DNA of 64,000 nucleotides, taken from positions 47,388 through 111,387 of the forward strand of contig NZ_SJXM01000011.1 in the NCBI RefSeq assembly GCF_004336805.1, read 5' to 3'. The position numbers and the translations under genes were made by a program. Source of the DNA: Aeromicrobium sp. IC_218. Lineage in GTDB: Bacteria > Actinomycetota > Actinomycetes > Propionibacteriales > Nocardioidaceae. Positions 7,701 through 16,500 of the stretch are shown here, one piece after another. The notes under the pieces are model-generated. The model saw nothing but the letters and a program-made list of their open reading frames with translations. It was not told the origin of the DNA and made no database searches. The stretch's first letter is position 1, and every line of letters begins with the position of its first letter.

Positions 7701-8851
7701 AGCACCTGCTCCAAGCGTTCGGACAGCGGGAGCGGGGCACTCGGCTCCTCAGGGAGCTCGAGGGCCGATTCGGGAACTGGAATGCGCGCCAAGTCAGCAA
7801 CGCTGATCGACGGGATGGTCGTTCCCGTCAGAAACAGCTGTCGGAGTCGATAGGCGTCCTGGCCATTCAAATAGTGCGCGAGCGCCGGACCGACGCCCGG
7901 ATTGCGCAGGCGAAGAACGAACACGTGGTTGTCGGCCACGAGGGGGGCATCTGCGATGCGGGCGTGTGGCAGCTTGCCAAGGCCGGCGACCATGAGATCA
8001 CCCGGGTAGGCAACAGTCGGATTGCCAGCGTCCCCTGGCACCCAGCGGCGAGGGGCCTTGCCGCCGAGCATCGAGACATCGGCGACTGGCAGGTAGCCGG
8101 GCGTTTCCGCTCCGAGTGCGTGACTGCGCGTGTCCTTGCCCCGCACGATTTCGCCGCAAAAGTCACGCAAGGCCGACCCGTTGCTGAGGATCGAGGCGTC
8201 GGGAATAGCCAATGCGAGTCGCCACTCGGTCGCACGCAGGTCGGTGGTTTGCCACCAGGTCTCGATCGCCTCGGCTTCCTCCCTGTGAGTCGTCGCTTCC
8301 ACCGCGTGCAGAGGTTCCATGAGTGCGTGCAGTCCAGCCAGCGGCGGCACCGGAACCTGGGCGTCGAACAGCGCGGGGATATCCACCGCAGTGCGCGAGA
8401 CTCCGCGGCCGAGGCTGGCACGCAGCTGCCGGCCGCTGTCGCTGCTCATGACTGCCCACAACCAGATGCCGAACTGCTTATCGACAGGACGCAGCGCCGC
8501 GAAGTGCGGCGATATGAGCGCGCCGCGCAGCCGCTCTGACACGAGCAGCGCGGGCCCAGTACCGGCGCGTGGCACCAGGACGTCACCGCTGCGCAGCTCG
8601 CTGCCGGCCTGATAGACCGATCCCTGGTACTGCTTGCTGCGGCGCTTGATGCTCCCGGTTGTCCCATCGACGTTTGCGGGAGTGACGACCGGCGAGCCTG
8701 CCGCCGCGAACGATCGTGGTGCGAGGCGCGTCGCCAGGTCCCCAACCCGGACGGCAGGGTTGGTGCTGGGCCAGCGGAAGGCGTTGCCAGTCAGGTGGGT
8801 CGGATCCCAGTTGGGAGCACCACGGAGATCCAATATGGCGCTAATGAACAC
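7688..8851 (-). CDS. HsdS-like DNA specificity subunit
   Basis: DNA-target recognition subunit of type I-like restriction systems, 387 residues. Two target-recognition domains are apparent. The first (about residues 30-175) ends with a GVSRTAVDIPALFDAQVPVPP segment. The second (about 230-370) ends with GTTIPSISVADLARIPVP, the usual HsdS domain ending. A helical connector rich in Glu and His lies between. The GTG at 8851 is five bases after the stop of the nuclease/methylase-like gene, and the end overlaps the 314-residue gene. HsdS normally partners HsdM and HsdR; here the only enzymatic partner is the fused upstream protein. Confidence 0.82.
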   Translation of the reverse strand: MFISAILDLRGAPNWDPTHLTGNAFRWPSTNPAVRVGDLATRLAPRSFAAAGSPVVTPANVDGTTGSIKRRSKQYQGSVYQAGSELRSGDVLVPRAGTGPALLVSERLRGALISPHFAALRPVDKQFGIWLWAVMSSDSGRQLRASLGRGVSRTAVDIPALFDAQVPVPPLAGLHALMEPLHAVEATTHREEAEAIETWWQTTDLRATEWRLALAIPDASILSNGSALRDFCGEIVRGKDTRSHALGAETPGYLPVADVSMLGGKAPRRWVPGDAGNPTVAYPGDLMVAGLGKLPHARIADAPLVADNHVFVLRLRNPGVGPALAHYLNGQDAYRLRQLFLTGTTIPSISVADLARIPVPESALELPEEPSAPLPLSERLEQVLWTS

Positions 8852-8856
8852 GGCGA

Positions 8857-10131
8857 CTACTCGCCGTCCAGGTGCGCCAGAGCGGCGTTCATGGCGGCAC
8901 CGGTCGCAGACAGCTGTGCGGACCAGTCGTCACCGAGCTGCGCCACAAACGTCTCGCCTGACTCGGCTCGGTCGACGACGAGTAGCACGGCACGAAGGTT
9001 CGTGCCCTCGACGGCACCCGCAGGGAGGCCGATGAGGGCGCCGACGCGGAAGTCGCGGGCGAGGAAGCGGCGGTAGAACTCCAGCGACTTCTTGGACGTG
9101 AAGCCGCCCGGCAGCAGGCACACGGCGCGCGCGCCGGGCCGGAGCTGCCGCAGACAAAGGTCAACGGCAGCGGTTTCGATCTCACGGGCCGGTGAACCGT
9201 CGAGCAGGGTCCAGTCGTGCCGCATCTGTGGCCCGAAAGGTGGCGCGGTCACGATGGCGTCCGCGGCGGGCAGGAAGTCGCTCGCAAACGAGTCACCAGC
9301 AGTAATCGTCGTAAGCATCGGGGCCGTTCGCCCGATCTGCTCTGCCAGCTCAGCCAACTCGACGTTGATCTCTTGTCCCACGAACTCCACGGGTGCGTCG
9401 AACTCGGCGGCGCGGTCCATGGCGGACCAGAGGAAGTTTCCGGTCCCACAGAAGGGGTCCAGCACCGTGCCGACGAGCTTGGAGCCGAGCAGGCGCGCAA
9501 CGGCATCGGCTATGACCGGCGCCGTGGTGTGTGCGCCGCCCTGGGGTCCGCGAAGTGCGAACGCGCTTAGCGCCCGACGGCGCGCTTGCCACAGCACGTC
9601 ATCGCGCACGGGCACGAACTCGCCACCCGCCGTCTGGATCCCCGGACGGGCGGTCTCCTCCAGGATTTTTGCTGAGGGAAAGAACAGATCGACCCGGGGC
9701 CCGTTGCCCCGAGCCTTGCTGGCCTCAAACCAGAGCCGGTCCATGTAAAGGGAGGTTGCTGTCGCGACATCGGCAAGCACTCCGTAGTCGCCGTGGGTCG
9801 GCGGCAGAGGGCCATCGACGCGCTCAAAGGAGCGGAGGCTCCGGTCGGCACGGAACCACTCACCGTTGATGAGTGCGTAGTGCTCGACCGTCCCCAGATG
9901 CTCGCGCGCGGTCAGCAGTTGAGGCAACGCCATCTCCGGCGTCGCAGTCTTGCCGCGCTTTGCTTCCACAACCAGCCAGGGCACGAGATCACCGTCGGCG
10001 TTCGACGCGTAGGCGACGGCGTCCGCGCGGTGGTTTGAAGCACCCGCCAACTTGCGCTCAAGCTCGATTACCCGGTAGCCGGCTCCCTGCAGGACGGCAC
10101 GCAGATCCGTGCGTCCTTGTTCCTTCGCCAC
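8857..10131 (-). CDS. PD-(D/E)XK nuclease-like / N6-adenine methylase-like fusion with altered motif IV
   Basis: 424 residues. Residues 1-110 form an HsdR-N-like domain with a plausible PD-(D/E)XK core: Asp37, then Glu56-Ala-Lys58 in VVEAK. Residues about 150-424 are an HsdM-like methyltransferase with SAM motif I DPFCGTGNF (about 225-233). Motif IV reads T-A-P-P-F-G (about 295-300), where the family has N/D/S-P-P-Y/F/W, so Ala296 replaces the catalytic Asn. DNA methylation is therefore predicted to be lost or severely reduced, while SAM and DNA binding may remain. The arrangement with a separate S subunit recalls BcgI-type enzymes. The GTG start has a strong GGAGGAGGG site. It is the first gene of a three-gene operon. 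Confidence 0.78.
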   Translation of the reverse strand: MAKEQGRTDLRAVLQGAGYRVIELERKLAGASNHRADAVAYASNADGDLVPWLVVEAKRGKTATPEMALPQLLTAREHLGTVEHYALINGEWFRADRSLRSFERVDGPLPPTHGDYGVLADVATATSLYMDRLWFEASKARGNGPRVDLFFPSAKILEETARPGIQTAGGEFVPVRDDVLWQARRRALSAFALRGPQGGAHTTAPVIADAVARLLGSKLVGTVLDPFCGTGNFLWSAMDRAAEFDAPVEFVGQEINVELAELAEQIGRTAPMLTTITAGDSFASDFLPAADAIVTAPPFGPQMRHDWTLLDGSPAREIETAAVDLCLRQLRPGARAVCLLPGGFTSKKSLEFYRRFLARDFRVGALIGLPAGAVEGTNLRAVLLVVDRAESGETFVAQLGDDWSAQLSATGAAMNAALAHLDGE

Positions 10132-10280
10132 AGCGTTTCCCTCCTCCCGGTTAAGCGAGCCGGGGAACGTAGCATCACACGTCGGCTCTGCAATCTCGTC
10201 TGATCGCCCTGGATCCTATCCGGAGCGGCGACGTGGTCCGTCTTGCGCGATCAGGCGTCGACGCCGGTCGTCAGGGTTGA

Positions 10281-11711
10281 TCACGATGCCCCAAGCACAC
10301 GGCTGACGACATCGTTGGGACAGCCGAGCAATTCGAGGGCATGGGCGCGCACCATCCGCTCTAGAACCTCGACGACCTGATGCAGCTCGTAGGCGTCGTA
10401 GCCCTTCGTGCCGTGCGCAAGATCGTTGCGCATGATCCGTAGTGCGTCTGGGGCGTTCTTGGCGTTGATCGGCGCCCCCTTCATCGCCGCAATAAGCTGT
10501 GTGCCATCAAGTTCCGCCTTCACGTCTCCCGGCAGCTTGTTCGCCAACCAGTTGATCGCGGGCTCCAGACCTCCCGGCGGCCGCTTACCGATGTTGCGCT
10601 CCAGGAACTTCTGTTGCTTCGTGTCGAGCGAGCCCTTCGCCAGAGCGATGACCTCATCTCGGTCTTCCGTGTGCTTCTTCTGGCGGTTGGCGAATGAGGC
10701 CTTCGTCTCGTGCCCGTGCGTGCCCTCGATCGCCTGAAGAAGCAGAAGGAACCACGACCGCGGGTGTTGGTCCCTCGCATGCAGCATGGACCCGTACGTC
10801 TCAAGAAGCGGGTGATGGACCGACGCGAGCTTCTGCCAGGTTCGGAGGAGCTCCAGGAGGGAGACGCTGTCCAACTTGAGCCTGAGCGGCGACTTGATCT
10901 TGTCGATCTCGTCGCGCAGCGACTCGTACGGCTCTTGGGTGATTCCCGAACCGAACACCTGGCCCTTCCGCTCAAAATCGTCCTCGGTAGCGGGGTAGAC
11001 GGTCAGGTACGTGATCTCCTCCGCACGACCAGTGGCGATCGACACCACGCGGCGAAGCGGCTGAATCCAGTAATCAAGGATCTGGCGCAGGGGCAGTGGC
11101 TGCCCGAGTTTGCACCAAGCCACCGGACTGAAGCCCATGCCGAAGGAGTAGGGATCGAACGAACGGAAGGAACCGAAGTACGTCAGACCCACGGTCGCAT
11201 CTGCGTCCTTCCACTCTTGCCTGAAGTCCTTCGGGTCCAACTCGGCCGCCCAGGTTCCCGCCACGCCCTTCTTCGGGAACTTGGTGCTCTTGATAGGCGA
11301 GACGCCGGCGATGGCGTCAAGGCCACCGATCTGAACCTCGACCTGTTCGAAGAGCACTTTGTCGGAGGAAACGTCAGCAAGCGTTATGATCGCGGCCTCC
11401 GCATTGATCATGGCCTGACTGGAGATCCAGTACGTAACTCGCGCGTTGATGAGGAGGACGTTCGCGCCGTTCGACAGGATGCCCGTCAGGATCGGAGCGT
11501 CAACATGCTGAGGGAATCCCGTGACGCCGGGCGCATACTGCTCAAGGGCGTCGTCGAAGTCACCGTGAGCCGTACCTTTCGGCGGCTTGCCAGCCTCCAC
11601 AGTGAGGGCTCCATGCGCCGCGAACGTCCCGCCCTTGGCCGTAGGAAGTTGCCACGTCGCGAGGTAGTCGTCCGGCGCGAACGACAGCTTGAGCGCTGAC
11701 TTACGAGTCAC
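10281..11711 (-). CDS. apeA: ApeA-like HEPN abortive-infection protein
   Basis: Predicted antiphage RNase of the ApeA type (N-terminal ApeA domain plus C-terminal HEPN). The 476-residue product ends in a helical HEPN domain with the RX4H active-site motif RNDLAH (Arg428 to His433). The N-terminal part opens with beta-rich sequence as in ApeA NTD1 proteins. Known ApeA proteins are single-gene systems thought to cleave host RNA after infection. The GTG at 11711 is chosen because AGGAGG lies five bases upstream; a longer frame reaches 11807 without such a site. It begins 35 bases after qatD on the same strand and may be read from the qat transcript. Confidence 0.75.
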   Translation of the reverse strand: MTRKSALKLSFAPDDYLATWQLPTAKGGTFAAHGALTVEAGKPPKGTAHGDFDDALEQYAPGVTGFPQHVDAPILTGILSNGANVLLINARVTYWISSQAMINAEAAIITLADVSSDKVLFEQVEVQIGGLDAIAGVSPIKSTKFPKKGVAGTWAAELDPKDFRQEWKDADATVGLTYFGSFRSFDPYSFGMGFSPVAWCKLGQPLPLRQILDYWIQPLRRVVSIATGRAEEITYLTVYPATEDDFERKGQVFGSGITQEPYESLRDEIDKIKSPLRLKLDSVSLLELLRTWQKLASVHHPLLETYGSMLHARDQHPRSWFLLLLQAIEGTHGHETKASFANRQKKHTEDRDEVIALAKGSLDTKQQKFLERNIGKRPPGGLEPAINWLANKLPGDVKAELDGTQLIAAMKGAPINAKNAPDALRIMRNDLAHGTKGYDAYELHQVVEVLERMVRAHALELLGCPNDVVSRVLGAS

Positions 11712-11746
11712 CGATACCTCCTGATGCGGGCCATGCAGTCCATGAG

Positions 11747-12529
11747 CTACTCCCCGCTCCGACGGGCAGCGTCGAGCATTGCGCATACGACCGGCGGGAG
11801 TAGCCACTCAACGTCGAGCGCGTCGACGAGGGCGGCCAGCGTCTTCCAGAACTGACGGCGGACGGCCTGCTCGGGCAGCCCATAGGCCCTGGCAACACTG
11901 GCTTCGACATCGCTGGTCCAGCCGGGCTGTTTCATGGACGCCCCGCGACGATTGCCACTCGGGTGATCCGTCTCTGGCAGCAGCCGCTCCAGAGGGACTC
12001 CAGCTGTGGCCAACCTCCGCGGGTCCATGCTGGGGTTGACTGAGAAGAAGCAGCCGAGGTCGATGGCGCGCTTGGTCTCGCGGTCGCTGCCGAGCCACCA
12101 GTGCAGAATGACGCCGCGGGCGCCTGTCTGCTCGATGACGTCGAGTGTTCTTGTCGTCGCCCGAGCACTGTGCACCGAGACGATCCGCGGCGCTTGGGCG
12201 ACGAGCCCCAGGATCTCGGTAAATACCTCGACCTGTCGATCCATGGGCACCTTCGACCCACCGTCTAAGCCCACCTCGCTGATGAACGCCGTCTGTGCCA
12301 ACTGGTAGCGAAACAATTCGACGTCGAATCGGTCCTGGGCAGCCGGGACGCCCGGATGGCAGCCAACCCCCCAGATCGTGACCGCATCGGAGCGCGTCAG
12401 CGCGGCAGCCGACTTCTCCAACGTGCGGGTGGCAACGAACACGACCGCGCCGAGGGACTCGAGGTCACGGGCACCCACACCTACGTCGATGTGGGCGTGC
12501 AGATCGAGTGGTGGCAGCTCGCGACTCAT
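11747..12529 (-). CDS. qatD: QatD, TatD-family metal-dependent DNase of the Qat antiphage system
   Basis: TatD amidohydrolase-fold nuclease, 260 residues. The full metal-site set is visible: DLHAHID (His11, His13), SEVGLDG (Glu85), SVHS (His120), ILHWW (His143) and PETDHPSG (Asp188). It is the last gene of qatABCD, joined to qatC by an ATGA overlap. In the published Qat system (QueC-like with ATPase and TatD) all four genes contribute to defence, but the mechanism is unresolved. Housekeeping TatD is excluded by the context and by the divergent C-terminus. Confidence 0.9.
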   Translation of the reverse strand: MSRELPPLDLHAHIDVGVGARDLESLGAVVFVATRTLEKSAAALTRSDAVTIWGVGCHPGVPAAQDRFDVELFRYQLAQTAFISEVGLDGGSKVPMDRQVEVFTEILGLVAQAPRIVSVHSARATTRTLDVIEQTGARGVILHWWLGSDRETKRAIDLGCFFSVNPSMDPRRLATAGVPLERLLPETDHPSGNRRGASMKQPGWTSDVEASVARAYGLPEQAVRRQFWKTLAALVDALDVEWLLPPVVCAMLDAARRSGE

Positions 12530-13818
12530 GCGAGGAAGGCCCTCAGTTCAGCGACACCACGCCTGCAGAGGTCGAGGGCCTGATCCGGCGGGTAGTTGGC
12601 TGGAAGCGACATCTTCATGACGAGGTGCGACTTCGGATCCTCGGCCACGAAGTCGCGCATCGCCTCGACGATCGACTTCTGCTGGACGAACTCGGCGTAC
12701 CGATTCGCTGGGTCGGTCGCGAGGTATTCCGTGGCGTCCTCCACGCCGCCGGCATGAAATGACGCGCGACGGACGATGCACCCGAAGCAGACCCCGCAGG
12801 AGGCGCCAGGGGATGCACCCTTGAAGCGCGCGTCCGTGTGAGCGCAGGAGTTGGAGGCGCTGAGGTAGCTCGACGTCTCGTCCGCACCTACCAGGGAGGC
12901 GAGGTTGGAGAACATCTCGCCTTTGGTGAGTGACTGGAAGGGATTCTCGATCAGGCCATGAGCCCCGACCTTGATGAGCACGTCCTGCAACTCGACAAGG
13001 AAGCGAGGATGCGTCGTATGGGTCGAGAGCGCCCCACGGCGCTCCGGTCCGAGCGGAGGATTGAGCGAGGCGAACCCGTTCTCGGGGATGTAGAGAGCGC
13101 CGCCCGACTGCTCCGCCGCGGCCAGCCCCAGAGCGAGGAACAGCAGCGAGCGTGACCGGCTTGAGGGCTCGGTTGGAAACGCCGTGCCATTGAGGCGCTT
13201 CGAGTTCCGGTTGAGGGCGACCCGCCGATGGACGATCGGTCGCCCAGGAGCGAGGGCACGGATTCGAGCAACGAGGTCCTTCTGGAACGGCGAGATCGAC
13301 GGCGCGCTGAAGTGCGAGACCAGCTGCAGGGTCGATCCGGCCGCTAGCTCAAGCGCCGCCGTTAGCGCACCTGCTGCGGAGTCGGCGCCGCCGCTGAGCA
13401 GGACCGTTCGCCCAGGGGTGGGGTCCTCAAGTGCGAGCTGCTCGATCGCACTCGGGGCAGCCTGCGCGAACCGGAAGGTCCACCGGTCACCAGTAAGGAA
13501 GCCGACCACGGAGGCCAGTTCTTCGGCCTGTGCCCTCCAGGCGTCGGGATTGTTGACCTCGACGGTCAGGTCGATGTCACGGGCGTTCCAGTCGGAGCCG
13601 CCGCCCTGGCGTCGTACCGAACGGTCCGCAGAGAAGACCCCGAGGGCGAGTCGGACGAAGTCGATGTTCCCTGCGCCCACGAGGCCGAACGAGCTGAGAT
13701 GCTCGTCGAGTGGTCCACCGAACGTGCTGTTCGATGACGACTTGCTCCAGAGCAGGACCTCGTCGAAGCCCCCCGCATCGGCAGTAGCCTCGTCAGTGGT
13801 CAGCAGGAAGGTGGTCAT
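12526..13818 (-). CDS. qatC: QatC, QueC-like PP-loop ATPase of the Qat antiphage system
   Basis: QueC relatives make 7-cyano-7-deazaguanine; in Qat the homologue serves defence and may modify a protein or nucleic acid. The 430-residue protein has about 130 residues before the PP-loop motif SGGADS (142-147), a conserved IPENGF segment (about 244-249), and a Cys cluster (Cys325, Cys341, Cys344, Cys347) fitting a zinc site as in QueC. The long N-terminal extension distinguishes it from queuosine-pathway QueC. ATGA overlaps join it to qatB upstream and qatD downstream. Confidence 0.9.
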   Translation of the reverse strand: MTTFLLTTDEATADAGGFDEVLLWSKSSSNSTFGGPLDEHLSSFGLVGAGNIDFVRLALGVFSADRSVRRQGGGSDWNARDIDLTVEVNNPDAWRAQAEELASVVGFLTGDRWTFRFAQAAPSAIEQLALEDPTPGRTVLLSGGADSAAGALTAALELAAGSTLQLVSHFSAPSISPFQKDLVARIRALAPGRPIVHRRVALNRNSKRLNGTAFPTEPSSRSRSLLFLALGLAAAEQSGGALYIPENGFASLNPPLGPERRGALSTHTTHPRFLVELQDVLIKVGAHGLIENPFQSLTKGEMFSNLASLVGADETSSYLSASNSCAHTDARFKGASPGASCGVCFGCIVRRASFHAGGVEDATEYLATDPANRYAEFVQQKSIVEAMRDFVAEDPKSHLVMKMSLPANYPPDQALDLCRRGVAELRAFLA

Positions 13819-14627
13819 TCGCCGTCCCCGAAGATACGGCTCAACTGGTCGATGCCGCCCTGAATCGCCGCGGCGATCTCCTGCTCTGTAGGACCGGTAG
13901 AGTTCAGCGTCACCTGGCTGGCGTAGACCTCGGCCGCGTAACGGATCTCCTGCTCGGCCTCCGCCCGTTTCTCACGTGAGGGCTCTGCGCGGATCGTGTG
14001 ACCGACCTCGGTGAGCGTGACGTCGGTGATCATGAGTTCAATCGATCGGCGGACGATGTCGTCGGGCGTCGGGGTCTGGTCCGGCGAACTCTCGAGGATC
14101 CACTCAACGACCTTGGCGATCGTCTCGCGCGACTCGTCGTCGGCGATGGTGCTGTCAGAACGGCTGTCGAAAGCTGCCTCGACGATGCGCGTACCGATGG
14201 CAACCACGCTGCCGAGCGCCTGCAGCTCGCTGTAGTTGAGGCCCGCCTGCTCGAGGGTTGCCCGGTCCCCCACGGCGTAGGCACGGGCAAGGGCTCCGGC
14301 TCGACCGGCCGCACGTGAGGTACGGCTTGATGAGCGACTGGCACCGCCGCCCGACCGCCCGCCGGACCCGCTGCCGCCGCCGCGAGCCCCGCCTCCGCCA
14401 GCACCAGGTCCGTCGCCCCCGCGGCCACCGCCGGAGATGATTCGGATGGCCGGGCGCAGATCGACGTTGGGCGCAACAACTGGCTGACCAGGAGGTGCCG
14501 CATCCCCTCCGCCGTCCGGCGCGGCGGGTGCAGCCGGCGGTACGTCATTCAGCCAGTCAGCGATCAAATTGCGCAGATCCTTGGCGTCCTTGCTGCCGCT
14601 CCCGCCGAACGCTCCGCTAGTTCCCAT
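13815..14627 (-). CDS. qatB: QatB, Gly-rich subunit of the Qat antiphage system
   Basis: 270 residues, function unknown, recognised mainly from its place between qatA and qatC and from the MGTSGAFGG start that such proteins share. A glycine/serine/arginine-rich low-complexity stretch occupies roughly residues 75-110. A helical domain follows with VVEWILESSPDQTPTPDDIV-type sequence. The ATG at 14627 overlaps the end of qatA by 11 bases; the open frame extends upstream but inside qatA. The free N-terminal glycine-rich end could be a substrate for QatC chemistry, but that is speculation. Confidence 0.8.
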   Translation of the reverse strand: MGTSGAFGGSGSKDAKDLRNLIADWLNDVPPAAPAAPDGGGDAAPPGQPVVAPNVDLRPAIRIISGGGRGGDGPGAGGGGARGGGSGSGGRSGGGASRSSSRTSRAAGRAGALARAYAVGDRATLEQAGLNYSELQALGSVVAIGTRIVEAAFDSRSDSTIADDESRETIAKVVEWILESSPDQTPTPDDIVRRSIELMITDVTLTEVGHTIRAEPSREKRAEAEQEIRYAAEVYASQVTLNSTGPTEQEIAAAIQGGIDQLSRIFGDGE

Positions 14628-16500
14628 GGGTGCGGCCCCAGTGCTCGCGTACTTCCCTGATGGTGTTGCGCACCGGGCTCGAGGCCGAGCCGACATCCCA
14701 GGCAGCGAGTACCGCTTCGAACGCTTCAGGAGTCTCCGGTTTGAGCCGCATAACAGTGCCCACCCTTACCTCACCCGGCGGCAGCAACTTGAGCGCTGCG
14801 ACTGTCGCCGCTTCCGTTCCAGGGTGCGTTCCCGTGAGGCGGAGGATGCCCGGCACTGAGTACTCCTGCAGCGTGGGCTGGTCGCGAGTCAGTCGGCCCA
14901 GGTGTCCGACCAGAACCTTGCTGTCGGCAGGTGATATGGCCCGAAGCGCGTCGTCGGTGATTGCCGTGCGATCGACCTGAACGCTAGAAGTCAGCGCGCT
15001 GGCAATGTCACGCAGACGCTGCGGGAGTGAATCGCTCACCAACTCGATGCCGGCGAAGGATGCAGCCAGGTAGAGATACCCGCTTATGTCCGACGCATCG
15101 AGCTGTGGCGGCAGCCTGGCCCACCGGATCAGAGAATCGGAGAACTGCTGCTCATCCGCCGCAGGCTCTGTGTCCATCGATGAAGCCTTCGAGCGCGCCT
15201 TCTTCTTCGGCGTCTCGTCTGCAGGCTCCTCGGCCTCTGGCACGTCGGCGGGAGGCGCCTCGTTCGCGGCGCGATCGAGTGCCTGGAGCTGGTCGCGGAG
15301 CTTCGTCTGCGCGAGCCAGTCCAGGACGGTCTTGAAGTCATCCTCAAGGAGGCGCTCGAGCATCATGAGCTTGGCGACGGCGTCGGAAGCCAGCGAGATG
15401 CCGCGGCGCGAGGCAACGGACTGCCGCACGTGCAGGTCATTCAAGAAGCGCTTGATGCGGCGTGGGTTGCCGCGGAACCTCTCGTAGAGCATCGGCGTCA
15501 GACGCGAGGCCGTGGCGAGCTCTCCGGTCAGATCCACGTCATCCGGGAGGGCCACGTCATCCAGCGAGCCGGCTTTCAAACGGAGCTGCGCCGTGGAGTC
15601 AACGAGGGCCTCAAACGAGACGGGTTCGAGGCTGCCTTCGGCAAGGAGCAGGAAGAGGTATGCCTGGGTGTCGAACTGGCTCAACGCCGGGATCGGGATC
15701 GTCGTCTGGACGATCTTGTGCAGGTAGAGCTCGGCGGGCGTTTCACCATTGCCACGCTCGTTTTCTGGCGTTCCGAGCCGCTGCTGGATCGCATCGGCAA
15801 CGCGGTCCTCGTCGGCGGCGATCACGAACGACATGCCCTTCGCCGAGAGGAACAGGCGGATGGCCTCGAGCGTCTCCACGACCGTTTCGGGAAGGCAGCG
15901 ATCCAGGTCGTCGACGAGCACCACGACGCGCGAGATGTGCGCCAGGCCGTCGGACTCAAGCAGCTCCGCGAACTCGTCGCGGAACCGTGCAAGGCCGCGC
16001 TCGGTCGGCTCGGTCTCGCCGTCGGTCGGCTCCTCGTTCACTAGATCGAGGACGTCCTCAACCTTCGGCAGTTGGAGCGTGATCGAGGTGAGTGCCGCCA
16101 TCTTCATGGCTTTGGCCCACTTCACACGCTTGGCGAGCTTGAGCAGCAGGTTCCTGGCTTCCTCACCCGTCGAGGGGTCAATCTCGCCCTTGAGGGCGTC
16201 GAGCACCTCAGCGATGAGGCTCTCTTTGGGGCCGACTGCCGGGTCATAGCTCCAGGGTTGCGTCGAAACGACCAGGACTTTCGTGTCCGCTGCCTCGGCG
16301 CGCCCTTGAACCTCCTGCTTCACCAACTCGAGAACGCTCGTCTTGCCGCTTCCCCACGAACCGGACAGGCCTAGCGCAATCGGATCCAGGCTCTCGTCAA
16401 GGACCGCGTCCGCGACGGTCTCGGCGACCGCCATGAACGACAGGAGATCGCGAGCCGAGGGCTCGTCAGACCAGAGCGAACCATGGCCAGCACCCGTCAC
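14617..16500 (-). CDS. qatA: QatA, KAP-type P-loop ATPase of the Qat antiphage system
   Basis: STAND/KAP-like NTPase, 627 residues. Walker A is GSWGSGKT (Lys about 53) and Walker B is VVVLVDDLDRC (Asp about 197-198). Downstream, RFRGNPRRIKRFLND is the conserved KAP sensor-like region. A charged Lys/Glu/Pro-rich linker lies near residues 430-465 before a C-terminal helical domain. I favour the GTG at 16500 because it overlaps the stop of the preceding 35-codon ORF as GTGA; a GTG at 16506 is also possible. First enzymatic gene of the operon; the ATPase probably controls activation of the system. Confidence 0.87.
   Translation of the reverse strand: MTGAGHGSLWSDEPSARDLLSFMAVAETVADAVLDESLDPIALGLSGSWGSGKTSVLELVKQEVQGRAEAADTKVLVVSTQPWSYDPAVGPKESLIAEVLDALKGEIDPSTGEEARNLLLKLAKRVKWAKAMKMAALTSITLQLPKVEDVLDLVNEEPTDGETEPTERGLARFRDEFAELLESDGLAHISRVVVLVDDLDRCLPETVVETLEAIRLFLSAKGMSFVIAADEDRVADAIQQRLGTPENERGNGETPAELYLHKIVQTTIPIPALSQFDTQAYLFLLLAEGSLEPVSFEALVDSTAQLRLKAGSLDDVALPDDVDLTGELATASRLTPMLYERFRGNPRRIKRFLNDLHVRQSVASRRGISLASDAVAKLMMLERLLEDDFKTVLDWLAQTKLRDQLQALDRAANEAPPADVPEAEEPADETPKKKARSKASSMDTEPAADEQQFSDSLIRWARLPPQLDASDISGYLYLAASFAGIELVSDSLPQRLRDIASALTSSVQVDRTAITDDALRAISPADSKVLVGHLGRLTRDQPTLQEYSVPGILRLTGTHPGTEAATVAALKLLPPGEVRVGTVMRLKPETPEAFEAVLAAWDVGSASSPVRNTIREVREHWGRTHGN

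Noticed and set aside
11747..12529. Reading this gene as housekeeping TatD DNase
   Set aside because: The ATGA-linked position behind a QueC-like gene, the KAP ATPase and a Gly-rich protein identifies QatD.
12526..13818. Reading this gene as QueC of queuosine synthesis
   Set aside because: It has a long N-terminal extension, and no queD, queE or queF neighbour exists; the Qat context fits fully.
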